64,000 nt of DNA from Desulfobulbaceae bacterium BRH_c16a (lineage in GTDB: Bacteria > Desulfobacterota > Desulfobulbia > Desulfobulbales > Desulfocapsaceae). The stretch spans positions 62,001 to 126,000 of the forward strand of contig LADS01000008.1 in the NCBI GenBank assembly GCA_000961725.1. Direction: 5' to 3'. Each line of letters opens with the position of its first letter. Within the stretch, counting starts at the first letter, position 1. This document shows, one piece after another, positions 1-11,118 of this stretch. The position numbers were made by a program, and so were the translations under genes. A model generated the notes under the pieces. It did not search any database and had not been told where the DNA came from. It worked only from the letters and a program-made list of their open reading frames with translations.

Positions 1-35
1 AGACGATTCGACAATATTTAAATCAACCGGGCGAT

Positions 36-2837
36 GTGGAGGCAAAACGGCATCTGGATGTTTGGCTGGAAAAAATCGTAAAGTTTCCTCAATACGACAG
101 AATCTCACTGTTAAACGCTGCAGGCGTTGAGCAGCTTTCCATCCCCAACCGTTCTGGAGAAACTGTTTCTGAAAAAACTCTGGATATCGGCAATGCAGTC
201 GAAACGCAGCAGGTTTTTTTCCTGGATTTCACCAGGAGAGATCGAGATCTGCACCCCCGCTTGGCTATTGTTGTGCCGATTCTTTCGGCACCGGATTGGA
301 GTGAGCTCCTTGGTATACTCACCATAGAAATAGACCCTCAAAAGTATCTCTATCCGCTGATCCAGAACTGGCCCATCCCCAGTGAAAGCGCTGAGACACT
401 GCTCGTCCGCCGAGATGACGATAGTGTTCTCTTCCTGAACGACCTCATGTTTAAAAATAACGCTGCCCTCAGCCTCCGTTTCCCCTTAACTCGGAGTGAC
501 CTTTCGGCGGCGATGGACGCACGGGGCAAAGCTGGAGTCATCGAAATGGTTGATTCTCAAAACAAAAAAGTGATCGCAGCCGTGCAGCCCGTACCTGATT
601 CTCCGTGGTTTATGGTTGCCAAAATTGATCTGGATGAAATCGCCCGGCCTTTACGTGAGCGTCTTTTCGGAATGACTGGACTGCTCTGCGCCCTCCTTTT
701 AGGCGCTGGAGGATTGGTCGGGCTTGTCTGGCGTAACCAGCGGGCAAATTTTTATCGACTGCAGTATGAGGCGGCAATGGCAGTTGAAGAGTCTGAAAAG
801 AGACTGCGCCTCATATTTGAAAGCTCCAAGGACGGAATCCTGGCGGTTGATATGAAGACAAGAAAATTCGTGGTTGCCAACGAGGAAATATGCCGGATGC
901 TCGGCTACAGGCATGATGAATTGCTGACAATGCAGTTGAGCGATATCCACCCTGCCGCGGATTTGCCGGCTATTGCCGAACAGTTCGAGCGGCGGGCTCG
1001 CGGAGAAGCGTCCTTGATTGTCAATATCCCCATGCTCTGCCGGGATGGATCGGTATTTTATGCTGATATCAATGCAACCCAGATTCAACTTGGTGATCAA
1101 AATTGTATCCTCGGAACCTTCAGGGATATAACCGACAGGATGCAGGCCGAGGCAAGAATCGAACACCTCAACCGGGTCCTTCGGGCAATCCGCAGTGTCA
1201 ACCAGTTGATCGTCACGGCCTCGTCTGTTGACGAGTTGACACAGAAGGCCTGTACGATATTAGCTGATCGGCAGAGCTACATCAGTGCGCTCATTGTCCT
1301 CACCGATGAAAACAATCGCCCCTTTGCCCACGCAGAAGAAGGTGCAGGGGTTGATTTTCACCACTTTATCAAGCAGATAAAACAGGGGATCCTCCCCCTG
1401 TGCTGTGCATCGGCCAAAAAGAAAGGTGGGATTTATCTAACCAGAGGAAAAGACACGATCTGTGAAACCTGTCCTGTGGCTTCTGTGTGCATTTCACCGC
1501 AGAAAATGTCGATCTGCCTTGAGCATCAGAAGACGGTCTATGGTTACCTTGTGGTGAGAGTCGATATAAACATCGCCATGGATGACGAAGAAGAGAAGTT
1601 GTTGATTGAGTTGGCCGGGGACCTAGCCTATTCTCTCCACAATATGGAAGCGAAAAAGATTATACTCCGAACCGAAGAAGAAAAGAAAAAACTCGAGGCA
1701 CAGTTTTTTCAATCGCAGAAAATGGAGGCGGTGGGCCAGCTGGCAGGAGGGGTGGCTCATGATTTCAACAATCTGCTCTCCATTATTATCGGCTATACAG
1801 ACCTCCTGAAAGAAGAAGGGATAGCAACCGTCTCCTCCGAGGAAGCAGTCACCGAAATTTATGATGCCGCCATCCGGGCGACCAATTTAACCCGACAGCT
1901 CCTCGCTTTCAGCCGGAAACAGATGCTGGAGATGCAGGTTGTTGATGTGAATAAGGTGATCGGCAGTTTCGAAAAGCTACTCCGGCGAACCATCGGGGAA
2001 GATATTCAGATGAGTCTTATCCCGACCTCGGAACCTGTACTGGTCAAGGCAGATGAATCTCAGCTCGAACAGATTCTGTTAAATTTAGCAGTCAACGCCC
2101 GTGATGCGATGCCCGATGGCGGTTTGCTTACCATTGAGACCGCCTGTGTCGTTCTTGATGAAGCATATGCTTCGGGCAAACCCGAAGTAAGTCCCGGACC
2201 ACATGTAATGATCGCTATAAGTGACAATGGCAGCGGCATGGATAAAGCAACTCGGGACAAGATTTTTGAACCATTTTTTACCACAAAAGCCATGGGGAAA
2301 GGCACAGGGTTGGGTCTATCGATGGTATATGGTGTAGTCAAGCAGCATAATGGAAACATCTGGGTCTATAGCGAGCCTGGTGAGGGGACAACCTTTAAAA
2401 TCTATCTTCCTTCGGTGAAAGAGGCCAATATTCCGCAAAAGCATGTTAACAAGCGGAAACCGTCAGCACAGGCGGAAACTGTTTTGGTAGTCGAAGATGA
2501 ACCATCTTTGCGAAAACTCGCCTGCCAGGTTCTGATGCGCAATGGATACACGGTACTGGAGAGCAAGGATGAGAATGATGCGATCACGGTCGCCAGCCAT
2601 CATAAGGAACCGATCCAGCTGCTTTTAACCGACGTCATTATGCCAACGATGAAAGGTACCGAAGTGTTTGGAAGGGTATGCAAGTTCCATCCCCAGGTTC
2701 GAGTCCTTTACATGTCGGGATATACCGCAAACGTTATTGCCCATCATGGGGTACTGGATGAGGGGGTACATTTCCTCCAGAAACCTTTTTCCGCCGAAAG
2801 CCTATTGGAAAAGGTTTACAATACACTCAGGAGTTGA
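36..2837 (+). CDS. Hybrid sensor histidine kinase with receiver domain (5' end outside window)
   Basis: A membrane-bound two-component sensor that autophosphorylates on His and can pass the phosphate to its own C-terminal receiver. The reading frame stays open to the window edge upstream of the GTG at 36, so the real start is off-window. Domains in order: extracytoplasmic dCache-like sensor (about residues 1-200), a membrane helix (about 209-232), PAS (about 258-370), a GAF-like segment carrying a cysteine cluster (CC near 454, [10 protein letters not shown] near 475), HisKA with the H-box GVAHDFNN near 573, HATPase with N-box ([14 protein letters not shown]) and G-box (GKGTGLGLS), then a receiver with EDE near 820, phospho-acceptor Asp in LLLTDVIMP near 866 and the conserved Lys in LQKPF. 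The cysteine cluster could bind a metal or respond to redox; that is inference. No partner regulator gene is adjacent. Confidence 0.9.
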   Translation: MEAKRHLDVWLEKIVKFPQYDRISLLNAAGVEQLSIPNRSGETVSEKTLDIGNAVETQQVFFLDFTRRDRDLHPRLAIVVPILSAPDWSELLGILTIEIDPQKYLYPLIQNWPIPSESAETLLVRRDDDSVLFLNDLMFKNNAALSLRFPLTRSDLSAAMDARGKAGVIEMVDSQNKKVIAAVQPVPDSPWFMVAKIDLDEIARPLRERLFGMTGLLCALLLGAGGLVGLVWRNQRANFYRLQYEAAMAVEESEKRLRLIFESSKDGILAVDMKTRKFVVANEEICRMLGYRHDELLTMQLSDIHPAADLPAIAEQFERRARGEASLIVNIPMLCRDGSVFYADINATQIQLGDQNCILGTFRDITDRMQAEARIEHLNRVLRAIRSVNQLIVTASSVDELTQKACTILADRQSYISALIVLTDENNRPFAHAEEGAGVDFHHFIKQIKQGILPLCCASAKKKGGIYLTRGKDTICETCPVASVCISPQKMSICLEHQKTVYGYLVVRVDINIAMDDEEEKLLIELAGDLAYSLHNMEAKKIILRTEEEKKKLEAQFFQSQKMEAVGQLAGGVAHDFNNLLSIIIGYTDLLKEEGIATVSSEEAVTEIYDAAIRATNLTRQLLAFSRKQMLEMQVVDVNKVIGSFEKLLRRTIGEDIQMSLIPTSEPVLVKADESQLEQILLNLAVNARDAMPDGGLLTIETACVVLDEAYASGKPEVSPGPHVMIAISDNGSGMDKATRDKIFEPFFTTKAMGKGTGLGLSMVYGVVKQHNGNIWVYSEPGEGTTFKIYLPSVKEANIPQKHVNKRKPSAQAETVLVVEDEPSLRKLACQVLMRNGYTVLESKDENDAITVASHHKEPIQLLLTDVIMPTMKGTEVFGRVCKFHPQVRVLYMSGYTANVIAHHGVLDEGVHFLQKPFSAESLLEKVYNTLRS

Positions 2838-2989
2838 TCGACTTTCTTTATCAGGTCGAGCAGACACTTTCGCAGAACACAAAAAATCCGGAGTAGAAAA
2901 AAACGTTATTTCATCAACCATGCTCATCTACGGGGCGGTGTATTTATAATCAAGAACTCTATGAAACACAGTTTTCCTGATTCAACAAT

Positions 2990-3220
2990 CTACGACCTGC
3001 AGAAACCTTCATATTGTAATTTCTCCAGCTTTTCGATCACACCCAAGTAGCGTTCAACAAGTTCAGCTTCTGGATTACCATAAGTTTCATTTAGAAAATC
3101 TCTGGCAGAACCGTTGTTCAAATCAATAACTTCATATATTGATGTTTTATTAAATATTTCATGTGCTTCATTCACTAATATATCTATTATATCATTGCCT
3201 TTATCCATTCTTTTCTCCAT
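2990..3220 (-). CDS. Small hypothetical protein, 76 aa
   Basis: A short acidic helical protein I do not recognise. It reads convergently toward the kinase at 36-2837 and begins close to a second in-frame ATG (residue 5, MDKGND). No signal peptide, membrane segment or motif is visible. It could be a regulator or antitoxin-like peptide, but nothing in the neighbourhood supports either. Coding is judged only from a full-length open frame with normal amino-acid composition. Confidence 0.4.
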   Translation of the reverse strand: MEKRMDKGNDIIDILVNEAHEIFNKTSIYEVIDLNNGSARDFLNETYGNPEAELVERYLGVIEKLEKLQYEGFCRS

Positions 3221-3651
3221 TCATTAGATGATGAATCATAAATAGGAAAATCCTACAATTTTCCTACATTGTTTCAAGACAAGAAGATTTCTTTGATTGT
3301 TGGACCTTTATTCTGATAAAATGGCTGGTTAGAAGGAAGCAGATTATTGCGTGATCAATCGTGCAACAACAAGATCTGGCTGCAGAATTGATATCTCGGC
3401 TCGGACAGCGATATACATGCAGGGTACCGTGGAGAATTCAACTTTTCCTTAAACTCTATTGACCCGCCGGCACTAAGTCCCCTCTCATTCCAAGTTAAGA
3501 GATACAGCTTTTCTCTCTTTGTATATACCGGAGGAAGAGTGGAGGACATCAGGTGGAGATAAAGGAGGCGCCAAAACTGGAAGCGGCAAGGCAGCAGGAT
3601 TGCCCGGGTTCCAGATGAGCCCGGCAATCCTGCTGAAAACAAGAAAGATGC
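3221..3651. other. Intergenic region, no gene seen
   Basis: About 430 bp between the small hypothetical gene and the chemoreceptor. It ends in the stem-loop annotated separately. No convincing coding frame is visible on either strand. Confidence 0.5.
3592..3635 (-). terminator. Stem-loop after the chemoreceptor gene
   Basis: A 13-bp perfect inverted repeat (CAGCAGGATTGCC / GGCAATCCTGCTG), extended inward by GGG/CCC with one bulged C. It lies 17 bp past the chemoreceptor stop codon. There is no clean U-tract right after the stem, so this may be a transcript-stabilising hairpin rather than a classic intrinsic terminator. Confidence 0.55.
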
Positions 3652-5649
3652 TCAGACCTTAAAACTGCCGACAATAGTATTCAGTTCGGCAGCCATCTGC
3701 TGCAGATCGCCTGAGCTTTTTTGCACCTGCCTGCTGCTCTCGGAAATACCTGTCGCGGCCAGATTAACCTTTGCAATATCCTCGGTAATAGTACCGGCCA
3801 CCGCCGAGCTTTGGCTTACATTCTCATTGACTTCCTGAATACCCTGGCTGGCCTGGGCGATATTGTTGGCAATCTCCCGGGTCGCTGCAGTCTGTTCCTC
3901 AACCGCTGCCGCTATCGTCGTGACAATATCGTTCACGCCGCTGATCACCTCCGAAATGTGATCTATTTCCGTGACCGTCAATTTGGTTGTCCGCTGCACC
4001 TCATCGATCTGTTCCTTGATATTCAAGGTGGCTCCTGCCGTCTGCTTGGCTAGTTCTTTAATCTCGTTGGCGACCACCGCAAAGCCTTTTCCGGCTTCCC
4101 CCGCCCTTGCCGCCTCGATTGTCGCGTTTAAAGCCAGGAGATTGGTCTGCTCGGAGATTTCGGTGATTGTTTCAGTAACCATGCCGATCTTTTGCGCAGC
4201 ACTTCCCAATTCTCCCATTTTTTCGGAAGCATTTTTGGCCTGGGCCACTGCCTTGCTGGAAACATTTCTAGCCTTTTCTGCATTCTCAGCGATTTCATTG
4301 ATGGTTGAACTCATCTCCTCGGCCGCTGAGGCAACCATATTGGTATTGGTTGCCGATTGTTCCATGGCTGCCGCCACATTATTCAGATTGGCGCTCATCT
4401 CCTCGGAGGCGGTGGCCACATTATTGGCCCGCTGGGATGTGTCTTCGGCGCCATCAGACAGCTCACCGGCTATGGCGGAAAGTTGATTGGCGGAAGAATT
4501 TACATCTGCTGAATTTTCCGCAATCCGCTTGACAATGCCCTGCAGTTTTTCGATAAAGGTATTGAACCAGAAACCAAGCTCACCGATTTCGTCTTTGGAC
4601 CTGGCATCGAGTCGCATTGTGAGGTCACCTTCACCCTCGGCAATATCCTTGAGACTGCTGATCGCCCGGTTAATCGGTTTTACTATCAGACCGGCCGAAT
4701 ACGCAACTGCGGCACCGGTCAGCGCTATCGCCGCGAGCGTAACGAGGAGGCTTGCGTTACGGATGGAGTTTGCCGCCATCAAGAACTCCGATTCATCCTG
4801 GGTGGCGGCGATATACCAATCCACTGCCGACAGTGGGGCAAACCCGGCGATTTTATCAATTTCGTTGAAGGTGTATTCTTCGACCCCTTTTTCTCCGGCC
4901 AGCATTCTTTTCACAATCTCTTCCATCCCGGCAAGTTTGGTCACATCAAGGGAGAGGATGTGCTTCGGCACCGGATGGGCCAGGATTATTCCCTTTTTGT
5001 CGGTCATGAACCCGTACCCGGTCGTGCCGATTTTTCTTCCTGAAACAATCTCGGTGAGAAATTCGACCTTCATCACCAGTCCCAGAACCCCGACAAATTC
5101 TTGCGACGCTGTTTTGATCGGCACACAGATGACGGAGATCAGTTTATCGGTAGTCTTTGAACGGACAATATCGCCGATGACTGTATTTCCCGAGCTTTTG
5201 GCGGTTTGAAAATATTGCCGATCCCCTACATTACTGCCTTTGTATTCCTTGCCGTCCTCCAGAACACCAGTGAACAGATTTCCCTGGGCATCACTGACGA
5301 ACACACCTTGATAGGAAGACCCCAGTTTGGTGAATTTCCTCCCAAGGCTTCGATAAAGTTCCCCAATCCGATCCGCAGTCGCATCTGCGCCGTTTTTGTG
5401 TACCAGAGCGAGGATATCGACTACCTGCTGATCCGCGGCGAATACTTCGGCAATTTTCACCTCTTCCTTCAACACCTGATCGGCTAGGCCGGCAAGGTCC
5501 GAAGCAATCGACTGCGCCTGTTTTTTCGCCATCTCCGACAAGGCGGTAGAGGATTTGGATATCGACAGGATACTGATAACAAGAAGAGGAATGAGAACAA
5601 GAGTAATACCCCCGGCGATAAGCCGGAATCGTATTGAAGTGATTTTCAT
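3652..5649 (-). CDS. Methyl-accepting chemotaxis protein (dCache sensor)
   Basis: A transmembrane chemoreceptor that senses a periplasmic ligand and controls CheA. The 665 residues show an N-terminal membrane helix (about 11-30), a long periplasmic dCache-type region (about 35-280), a second helix (about 285-310), a HAMP linker and a long cytoplasmic coiled coil. The hallmark hairpin tip ([19 protein letters not shown]) lies within the signalling domain. The protein ends without a CheR-docking pentapeptide. It is a monocistronic gene with its own downstream stem-loop, and no che genes are in the window. The ligand cannot be read from the sequence. Confidence 0.95.
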   Translation of the reverse strand: MKITSIRFRLIAGGITLVLIPLLVISILSISKSSTALSEMAKKQAQSIASDLAGLADQVLKEEVKIAEVFAADQQVVDILALVHKNGADATADRIGELYRSLGRKFTKLGSSYQGVFVSDAQGNLFTGVLEDGKEYKGSNVGDRQYFQTAKSSGNTVIGDIVRSKTTDKLISVICVPIKTASQEFVGVLGLVMKVEFLTEIVSGRKIGTTGYGFMTDKKGIILAHPVPKHILSLDVTKLAGMEEIVKRMLAGEKGVEEYTFNEIDKIAGFAPLSAVDWYIAATQDESEFLMAANSIRNASLLVTLAAIALTGAAVAYSAGLIVKPINRAISSLKDIAEGEGDLTMRLDARSKDEIGELGFWFNTFIEKLQGIVKRIAENSADVNSSANQLSAIAGELSDGAEDTSQRANNVATASEEMSANLNNVAAAMEQSATNTNMVASAAEEMSSTINEIAENAEKARNVSSKAVAQAKNASEKMGELGSAAQKIGMVTETITEISEQTNLLALNATIEAARAGEAGKGFAVVANEIKELAKQTAGATLNIKEQIDEVQRTTKLTVTEIDHISEVISGVNDIVTTIAAAVEEQTAATREIANNIAQASQGIQEVNENVSQSSAVAGTITEDIAKVNLAATGISESSRQVQKSSGDLQQMAAELNTIVGSFKV

Positions 5650-5988
5650 TGAAAAACCTCGCAGTTAAAGACCTAGAACCCTTAAAAACTCTGCCTCTAT
5701 TTCAGCAACGGATTTTATTCTATTGTCAAAAAAAATGTAAGTAAAGGTAATATACTGAGAATCTGTCCTTTTTACTTGATTAGCGAGGTCCTGAAGTTAT
5801 CATTCCAATGTCGTTACCAGCATAAACATATAGTACCGCCGATAAACCGACATCCTCACATAAAACCAACGAACCGGTCCTCCCCAGTACCTGCTTGCCG
5901 GAGTGTTACGAATATTGTAATGCTACCGGAAGTGAGCTAGGTATCTGTAAAGAATTCACAGATAAAGTATCAATGATAGAGGAGGGCA
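5650..5988. other. Intergenic region between divergent genes
   Basis: About 340 bp separating the chemoreceptor start from a small plus-strand gene. It should hold promoters for both. AT-rich stretches such as GTAATATACT near 5748 are present, but I could not define a convincing -35/-10 pair. No coding frame is seen. Confidence 0.4.
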
Positions 5989-6162
5989 ATGATCATGGCA
6001 ACCAAAGTAAATTCGAGTGACGTTCTCTCTCTCCGTGAAGCATTGAGCATGGAAATTATAATCAATCAAGCGTTGGTTGATGTCCTCGTAGCCAAAGGAA
6101 TTCTCACCCAGCAGGAACTTATGACAAAGATCGAAGAGATTCGGAAAGAAATGGCTGTATAA
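5989..6162 (+). CDS. Small conserved-looking protein, 57 aa
   Basis: A short helical protein not recognised by family. Two in-frame ATGs occur (5989 and 5995). A strong ribosome site (GAGGAGGG, about 5979-5986) sits just upstream and fits the second ATG best. The sequence contains LREALSMEIIINQALVDVL followed by a second helix, a compact helical-hairpin look. It is followed 21 bp later by the YpsA-like gene and is probably co-transcribed with it. A function cannot be assigned. Confidence 0.6.
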   Translation: MIMATKVNSSDVLSLREALSMEIIINQALVDVLVAKGILTQQELMTKIEEIRKEMAV

Positions 6163-6183
6163 ATCTTTTGATCGAGAAAACAG

Positions 6184-6642
6184 ATGCTAAAGAAGATAAT
6201 TTCCGGAGGACAAACCGGGGCAGACCAAGCCGGACTTGATGTCGCCATCAAACACAACATCCCGCACGGTGGAGCAATTCCAAAAGGAAGAATGACCGAA
6301 GACGGTGTGTTATTAGAGAAGTATCATCTCGAAGAAATGACAACGAAGTCCTATCCAAAACGTACAGAAAAGAATGTCGTAGAGTCCGACGGAACGGTCA
6401 TTTTCACACATGGCAAATTAACAGGTGGATCCTTACTCACCCGTAAAAAAGCTATCGAGCACAACAAACCGGTTCTGCACCTTGATATGCTCACTCATAA
6501 TGCTGAAAGAGCGGCCTTTTTGCTTCTTCAATTTATAGAAGAAAACAGTGTCGAAGTGTTGAATGTGGCGGGATCGAGAGCAAGCAAGGATGAACGGATA
6601 CATGAAATCACTTTTTCGGTTATAGAAAGAATTTTGAATTAA
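6184..6642 (+). CDS. YpsA/MoCo-carrier-like Rossmann protein
   Basis: A 152-residue protein of the cytoplasmic SLOG-like nucleotide-binding superfamily (often annotated putative molybdenum carrier). The glycine-rich start ISGGQTGADQAGLDVA (residues 5-20) is the diagnostic motif, followed by HNIPHGGAIPKGRMTEDG and a C-terminal GGSLLTRKKAI segment that shapes the binding pocket. Length matches single-domain members. It probably binds a nucleotide or cofactor derivative; direct molybdenum cofactor carriage is family annotation, not evident here. It lies downstream of a 57-residue gene in the same direction. Confidence 0.85.
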   Translation: MLKKIISGGQTGADQAGLDVAIKHNIPHGGAIPKGRMTEDGVLLEKYHLEEMTTKSYPKRTEKNVVESDGTVIFTHGKLTGGSLLTRKKAIEHNKPVLHLDMLTHNAERAAFLLLQFIEENSVEVLNVAGSRASKDERIHEITFSVIERILN

Positions 6643-6897
6643 AACAAAAATAGCATCTTCAAAAAACCGATCCAGCGAAGGTTGATCAATGACACCTCAT
6701 ATTTTCCATAGATCGGGGTGTAAAAAAAAGATTATAACTGTAAAAATGTACAATGATCCTGGATCAGTACAAGAGGCCGTTGAAGATTTTTTTCAAAAAA
6801 ATGGCCTAGCAGGCCGAGGGGCAGATAGGACTACAACACATCGTTGTTTATATCCTCCCCAGATTCCAGGGGCTAAAAAACTACGGAGATAGGATTC

Positions 6898-7113
6898 TTA
6901 CGCGGCATTTATTCTTGCTTCAAAGAGAGCGAGGCTTTTTATAATTTCATCAAAGCTCGGGAACGACCCCATAAACATTTCGTCCATTGCTTTGTAATCG
7001 CTTCTTATGTCCTGCAACGTATCGTCTTGAGGTACGAGGCGCAGGTTGCCAATATTAGCGGTATCATAAGAGGCTTTAGCGTCTCTGAAGAACAAGGTTT
7101 TGTTTGCACGACT
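6898..7113 (-). pseudogene. C-terminal remnant of an AbiEii-like nucleotidyltransferase
   Basis: The frame reads RANKTLFFRDAKASYDTA, then NLRLVPQDDTL and a tail ending PSFDEIIKSLALFEARINA. This layout resembles the C-terminus of AbiEii/AbiGii-type nucleotidyltransferase toxins. No N-terminal nucleotidyltransferase motif is present upstream, so only about the last 70 codons remain. It was probably cut by rearrangement near the kinase gene that follows. The family call rests on remembered resemblance and is moderate. Confidence 0.45.
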
Positions 7114-7272
7114 TGAGTGAGCAGCGGTATGTCCGCAAGGGCTTTTTCTGTTACGCCCTCTGATCCATCATGAACGTGTCGTAATAATGTCGAGACATTT
7201 TCATGTAACTGAAAAAAAGCAGTGTAGCTTTGCATCCCCAGCAGTTTGTCGTCCCGCAGACAGGAAAGGGCT

Positions 7273-9030
7273 ATGAGCAAACAACAACGCAAGCAAGACA
7301 GTCTCGCATTGACAGCCATCCCTGAGGAAGGCTCCACTGCACCGTATCGGGAAACAAAAGCCGCAGTTAAGGATAACGAACATTTGTTTCGGCTACTTTT
7401 TGATTGTGCTCCAGATGCGATGTTTGTCGCAAATATCGAGACGGGAATAATTGAAGATGCCAACCAAGCAGCAACTAGGTTGCTCCTACGCTCAACAGAG
7501 GAAATCATCGGCATGCATTTCAGTATGCTGCACCCCCTGGAAATGCTGGAAAAAACTAAGGAGCATTTTCATACTCACATTCTGCAATCAGAAGTAAATG
7601 GTGAGATCCTCCCGATCGAACATTACGCTTTGCGTTCTGATGGGATGACCGTGCCTATAGAGGTCATGGCAGCAAGTCTGACCTTTGATAATAGTAAAAA
7701 GCTGCTGGGAATTTTTCGGGATATTTCCCGGCGCCGTCAAATGGAGACTGAATTACGTGAAAGCGCAATGCAGCTCGCCAAGTTCAATAAGGCTCTCGAG
7801 GAAGAACTAGATAAACGTGAGAAAATAGAACTTGAGCTTCGCAAGCGGAGAGAGCGTTTTGAAACGCTGTTCAATTGCATGGCCCAAGGTGCCTTTTATT
7901 GGAATCAAAATGAAGGTCTGAGCGACGTCAATCCATCTGCCCTGGAACTCTTAGGCCTCTCAAGGGAGCAGTTCCTGGAAAGAGGCTCATCTTTCCCACA
8001 ATGGAAGGTTGTCAACGAAGATGGCTCTGAACTACCTCTAGAGGAGCGTCCCTCCAGCCTTGTGCTAAGTGGTAGGCCCGTTCGAGATAAAATTGTTGGT
8101 GTATTCAACCCGAAGACTGGAGCACATGTTTGGCTGGTGGTCAACGCCCACCCGCAGTTCAGGGAAAGCGAGAGCCAACCTGCCGAGGTATTCGTCACAC
8201 TGCACGATATCACGGACATCAAGCAGATGGAAAGCGAGCTGCGAAAGTCCCGGAAAAACCTGGAGAAACGAGTAGAAGAGCGCACTCATGAGTTGCAGAA
8301 CACCTATGGCCAACTGCTGCATGCGGAAAAACTGAGTGCTATTGGCAGTCTTTCCGCCTCCATCGCTCATGAATTCAACAACCCTCTGCAGAGTGTCATG
8401 ACTGTAATCAAGGGAATTCGCAGTCACTGCTGTCCTTTAGGTGAAAAAGAGAAAGCACTCATAGACATGGCGCTTAAGGAGTGTGGGCGGATGCGGGATC
8501 TTATCAGAAGCCTGCAGGACTTTAATCGACCGACCTCGGGCCGTTGGGCGCCAATGAATCTAAATACCACAATTGATTGCATCCTGCTGTTGGGTAAATA
8601 TCAGTACGCGCGAAAAGGAATTACTGTGGTGAGAAATTATGCAACCGATCTTCCGCAGATCAACGCGGTGGCCGACCAGGTGAAGCAGGTCCTGCTCAAC
8701 CTTTTAAATAATGCCACTGATGCCTGCGAAGACGGTGGCGGTACGATTACTATCAGTACGGCCATAGATGACGGGAGCTATGTGAAGATTGCTGTAAGAG
8801 ATTCCGGCAAAGGAATCCCGCCCGAGATCATGCCCAGGATCTTCGAGCCTTTTTTTACTACAAAACCAGAGTCTAAAGGTACCGGTCTTGGTCTGTCGGT
8901 GAGCCACGACATTGTGAAAAAACACGGAGGCCGTATAGAGGTTGCCAGTGAATCTGGAGGAACTACTGTATTCACAGTTGTTCTCCCAGTCATTGGTCAT
9001 CCCGTAGACAACGGGATTTCTCCTCAGTGA
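7273..9030 (+). CDS. PAS-domain sensor histidine kinase (soluble)
   Basis: A cytoplasmic two-component kinase without a membrane segment. I place the start at the ATG at 7273, preceded by AGGAAAGG, rather than the upstream TTG at 7246. Two PAS domains are visible (about residues 35-155 and 195-330), each followed by coiled coil. Then comes HisKA with SIAHEFNNPL and HATPase with NLLNNATDACEDGG, DSGKGIP and GKG-like TGLGLSVSHDIVKKHGG. It lacks a receiver domain. No response regulator is encoded nearby, so its partner lies elsewhere. Confidence 0.9.
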   Translation: MSKQQRKQDSLALTAIPEEGSTAPYRETKAAVKDNEHLFRLLFDCAPDAMFVANIETGIIEDANQAATRLLLRSTEEIIGMHFSMLHPLEMLEKTKEHFHTHILQSEVNGEILPIEHYALRSDGMTVPIEVMAASLTFDNSKKLLGIFRDISRRRQMETELRESAMQLAKFNKALEEELDKREKIELELRKRRERFETLFNCMAQGAFYWNQNEGLSDVNPSALELLGLSREQFLERGSSFPQWKVVNEDGSELPLEERPSSLVLSGRPVRDKIVGVFNPKTGAHVWLVVNAHPQFRESESQPAEVFVTLHDITDIKQMESELRKSRKNLEKRVEERTHELQNTYGQLLHAEKLSAIGSLSASIAHEFNNPLQSVMTVIKGIRSHCCPLGEKEKALIDMALKECGRMRDLIRSLQDFNRPTSGRWAPMNLNTTIDCILLLGKYQYARKGITVVRNYATDLPQINAVADQVKQVLLNLLNNATDACEDGGGTITISTAIDDGSYVKIAVRDSGKGIPPEIMPRIFEPFFTTKPESKGTGLGLSVSHDIVKKHGGRIEVASESGGTTVFTVVLPVIGHPVDNGISPQ

Positions 9031-9844
9031 TTGACAAGATGAAAGCTGCTGAAAGGAAATACCTATACCTCATTCAGGGTTTGATATCATTCCCCAGGAC
9101 GGATTGCGGCAGATCTCTCCGATATCGTTCGACATCGAGAAATAAATGGTTGCTTGTGTGATACCCAAATTCCTCCAGATTGCCTTGTTCAAACAAGCGG
9201 AGGAAATGGCTCCGACACTCATCCATAAGCCGATGGCCATGACCAATCAAAAAAAATGCGGTCCATGGCACAGTCGTCCTACTATGACGTTAATTAAGAT
9301 GGCAAGAATTGTCGACCCCTATGCAATTGCTGCTATAATGATCGGTCTGTGATAAGTTTCTAAATCCTTTAAGTATGGTCAATGGCGGTCGCAACATGTG
9401 TCCTAATCTGGCGCAGTCTGGGCGTCTAGCGTTCTGAGTGCGTGGATTGCTGACCATATCAATCGGATAAAAAAGGAAGACAAGGGCTGGCCGGGGGTTG
9501 ACTAGTTGATTGGCGGGATTGGTGAATACTTCCTTGCCCCCAACTGCACAATCGATTCTGAAATCGAAGCGGTGCGACAGATTTTGACTGAAACTGCGGC
9601 GTCGCAGAAAGCAGGGGCCATGGCCAAAAAGTCAGACAGATGTTTGCTTTACTCGTTAGAAAGGGAGACCAATTTATTTCTCTCTTGACACATATTTAAG
9701 CTAACAGTTAGTTAGAGGTCTACTTACTTTCCATTTGAAAAAGCTTAAATTTCCAATAGCTTTGTACGGTTGTAAGATGTTATGTTGTATTATTAGATTG
9801 GAAATATGACGAAACAACTACCTAAGACAACAACTTGATTTAAC
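9031..9844. other. Gene-poor region
   Basis: About 810 bp with only short, unconvincing frames. A minus-strand frame near 9074-9271 and plus-strand frames near 9146 and 9506 have unnatural composition or no plausible start. It is probably decayed DNA, since it sits beside other remnants, but no family could be recognised. Confidence 0.4.
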
Positions 9845-10486
9845 ATGGAATCATCTTCTTATTGGTTATTATTTTTATCTGCAGCCATTGTGATAAATAT
9901 CACACCTGGTCCGGATATGATCTACATCCTCTCCAGGACAATAGCTCAAGGACGAAAGATTGGGATTGCATCATCTTTTGGGGTATGTAGTGGGTCTTTT
10001 GTGCATATTTTTGCAGCAGCATTTGGCCTATCAGCGATCATTGCAACCTCTGCCATGGCCTTCGGTGTTGTTAAGTATGTCGGTGCAGCATATCTTATTT
10101 ATCTGGGGATACAGGCTTTAAGGTCTAAAGGAATTTCTTTTGATATTCCTGTTAAAAAACAGTCTCAACCAACATTCTGGAAGGCCTTCAGGCAAGGGGC
10201 GTTGATCGATATCCTAAACCCAAAAGTTGCCATTTTTTTTATGGCCTTTTTACCACAATTTGTTCGTCCGGAGCTGGGGCACGCACCGGCTCAGATTCTT
10301 GTACTCGGATTTCTCGTAAATTTAGTTGGCGTGGTAATTGAATCTGTCCTCGTTTTAACTGCTGCTCGAACAACGATTTTTTTTCGCAACAACAGTCAAT
10401 TCTCTACCTTGCTTGACCGAGTTTTAGGCTCTATGTTTATTGGTCTGGGGATTCGTTTAGCCTTAATTGAGAATCACACGAATTAG
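9845..10486 (+). CDS. LysE/RhtB-family amino-acid exporter
   Basis: A 213-residue inner-membrane exporter of the LysE superfamily, which pumps out amino acids or homoserine-lactone-like compounds. The family signature NITPGPDMIYILSRTIAQG lies near residues 18-36, followed by GVCSGSFVHIFAAAFGLSAI and a YLIYLGIQALR helix. Six membrane helices are expected and the hydrophobic pattern agrees. It is a single gene with no regulator adjacent. The substrate cannot be told. Confidence 0.9.
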   Translation: MESSSYWLLFLSAAIVINITPGPDMIYILSRTIAQGRKIGIASSFGVCSGSFVHIFAAAFGLSAIIATSAMAFGVVKYVGAAYLIYLGIQALRSKGISFDIPVKKQSQPTFWKAFRQGALIDILNPKVAIFFMAFLPQFVRPELGHAPAQILVLGFLVNLVGVVIESVLVLTAARTTIFFRNNSQFSTLLDRVLGSMFIGLGIRLALIENHTN

Positions 10487-10611
10487 TACAGTATAGGTTG
10501 CCATTTCAAAAATCTGGACAAATCACGTTGGTCCTAGTACAATGTAAAATATAATACTTCGTATAATGAGCAAAAGTTGCTATCATCGTCTTCATCATAA
10601 AGGAGGACGAC

Positions 10612-11118
10612 ATGGCACCCCGATACAAAGTGACACTAACAAAAGAAGAACGGCAGGAATTACACGCTATTTCAACCAAAGGAAAACGAGCTGCCAGAAC
10701 AGTATTGCATGCTCGTGCTTTATTGCTGCTTGATGCTGGCGAACATGGACCTAAATGGTTTGTTGAAAAAGTCGCGGAAGCTGTGGGAATGACCACCCGG
10801 AGTCTCGAGCACTTAAAAAAACGATTTGTCGAGGAAGGCATTTCTTCAGCTATTGAACGTAAAGAACGGCTGACACCTCCAAGAGAAATCCAGTTTGGTG
10901 GTGAGTTTGAAGCCCATCTTATAGCTTTGGCATGTTCGGAAGCCCCTGAAGGCAGAAGCCGATGGACAGTTCGACTCCTTGCTGAAAAGATGGTCGAGAT
11001 GAAGATAGTGCCGAGTGTTTCACCGATGACCGTTTGTAACACCTTAAAAAAAATGAACTTAAGCCTCACCAAAGCAAATACTGGAAGATACCGCCCGACC
11101 AAAACGCAAGCTTTGTAG
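10612..11118 (+). CDS. IS630 transposase, upstream frame (DNA-binding half)
   Basis: This 168-residue N-terminal part carries the helix-turn-helix DNA-binding region (AVGMTTRSLEHLKKRFVEEG, about residues 57-76) and the linker. From codon 145 the frame meets the run TTA AAA AAA ATG (A8 at 11046-11053). After this its sequence (NLSLTKANT) no longer looks like transposase, while the -1 frame reads KNELKPHQSKYWKIPP, typical of the family. The end of this frame is therefore probably the unshifted, truncated product. The start ATG is preceded by AAGGAGG. Confidence 0.85.
   Translation: MAPRYKVTLTKEERQELHAISTKGKRAARTVLHARALLLLDAGEHGPKWFVEKVAEAVGMTTRSLEHLKKRFVEEGISSAIERKERLTPPREIQFGGEFEAHLIALACSEAPEGRSRWTVRLLAEKMVEMKIVPSVSPMTVCNTLKKMNLSLTKANTGRYRPTKTQAL

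Noticed and set aside
6689..6892. 67-residue gene after the YpsA-like gene
   Set aside because: No ribosome site, mixed low-complexity composition and no family resemblance; more likely decayed DNA.
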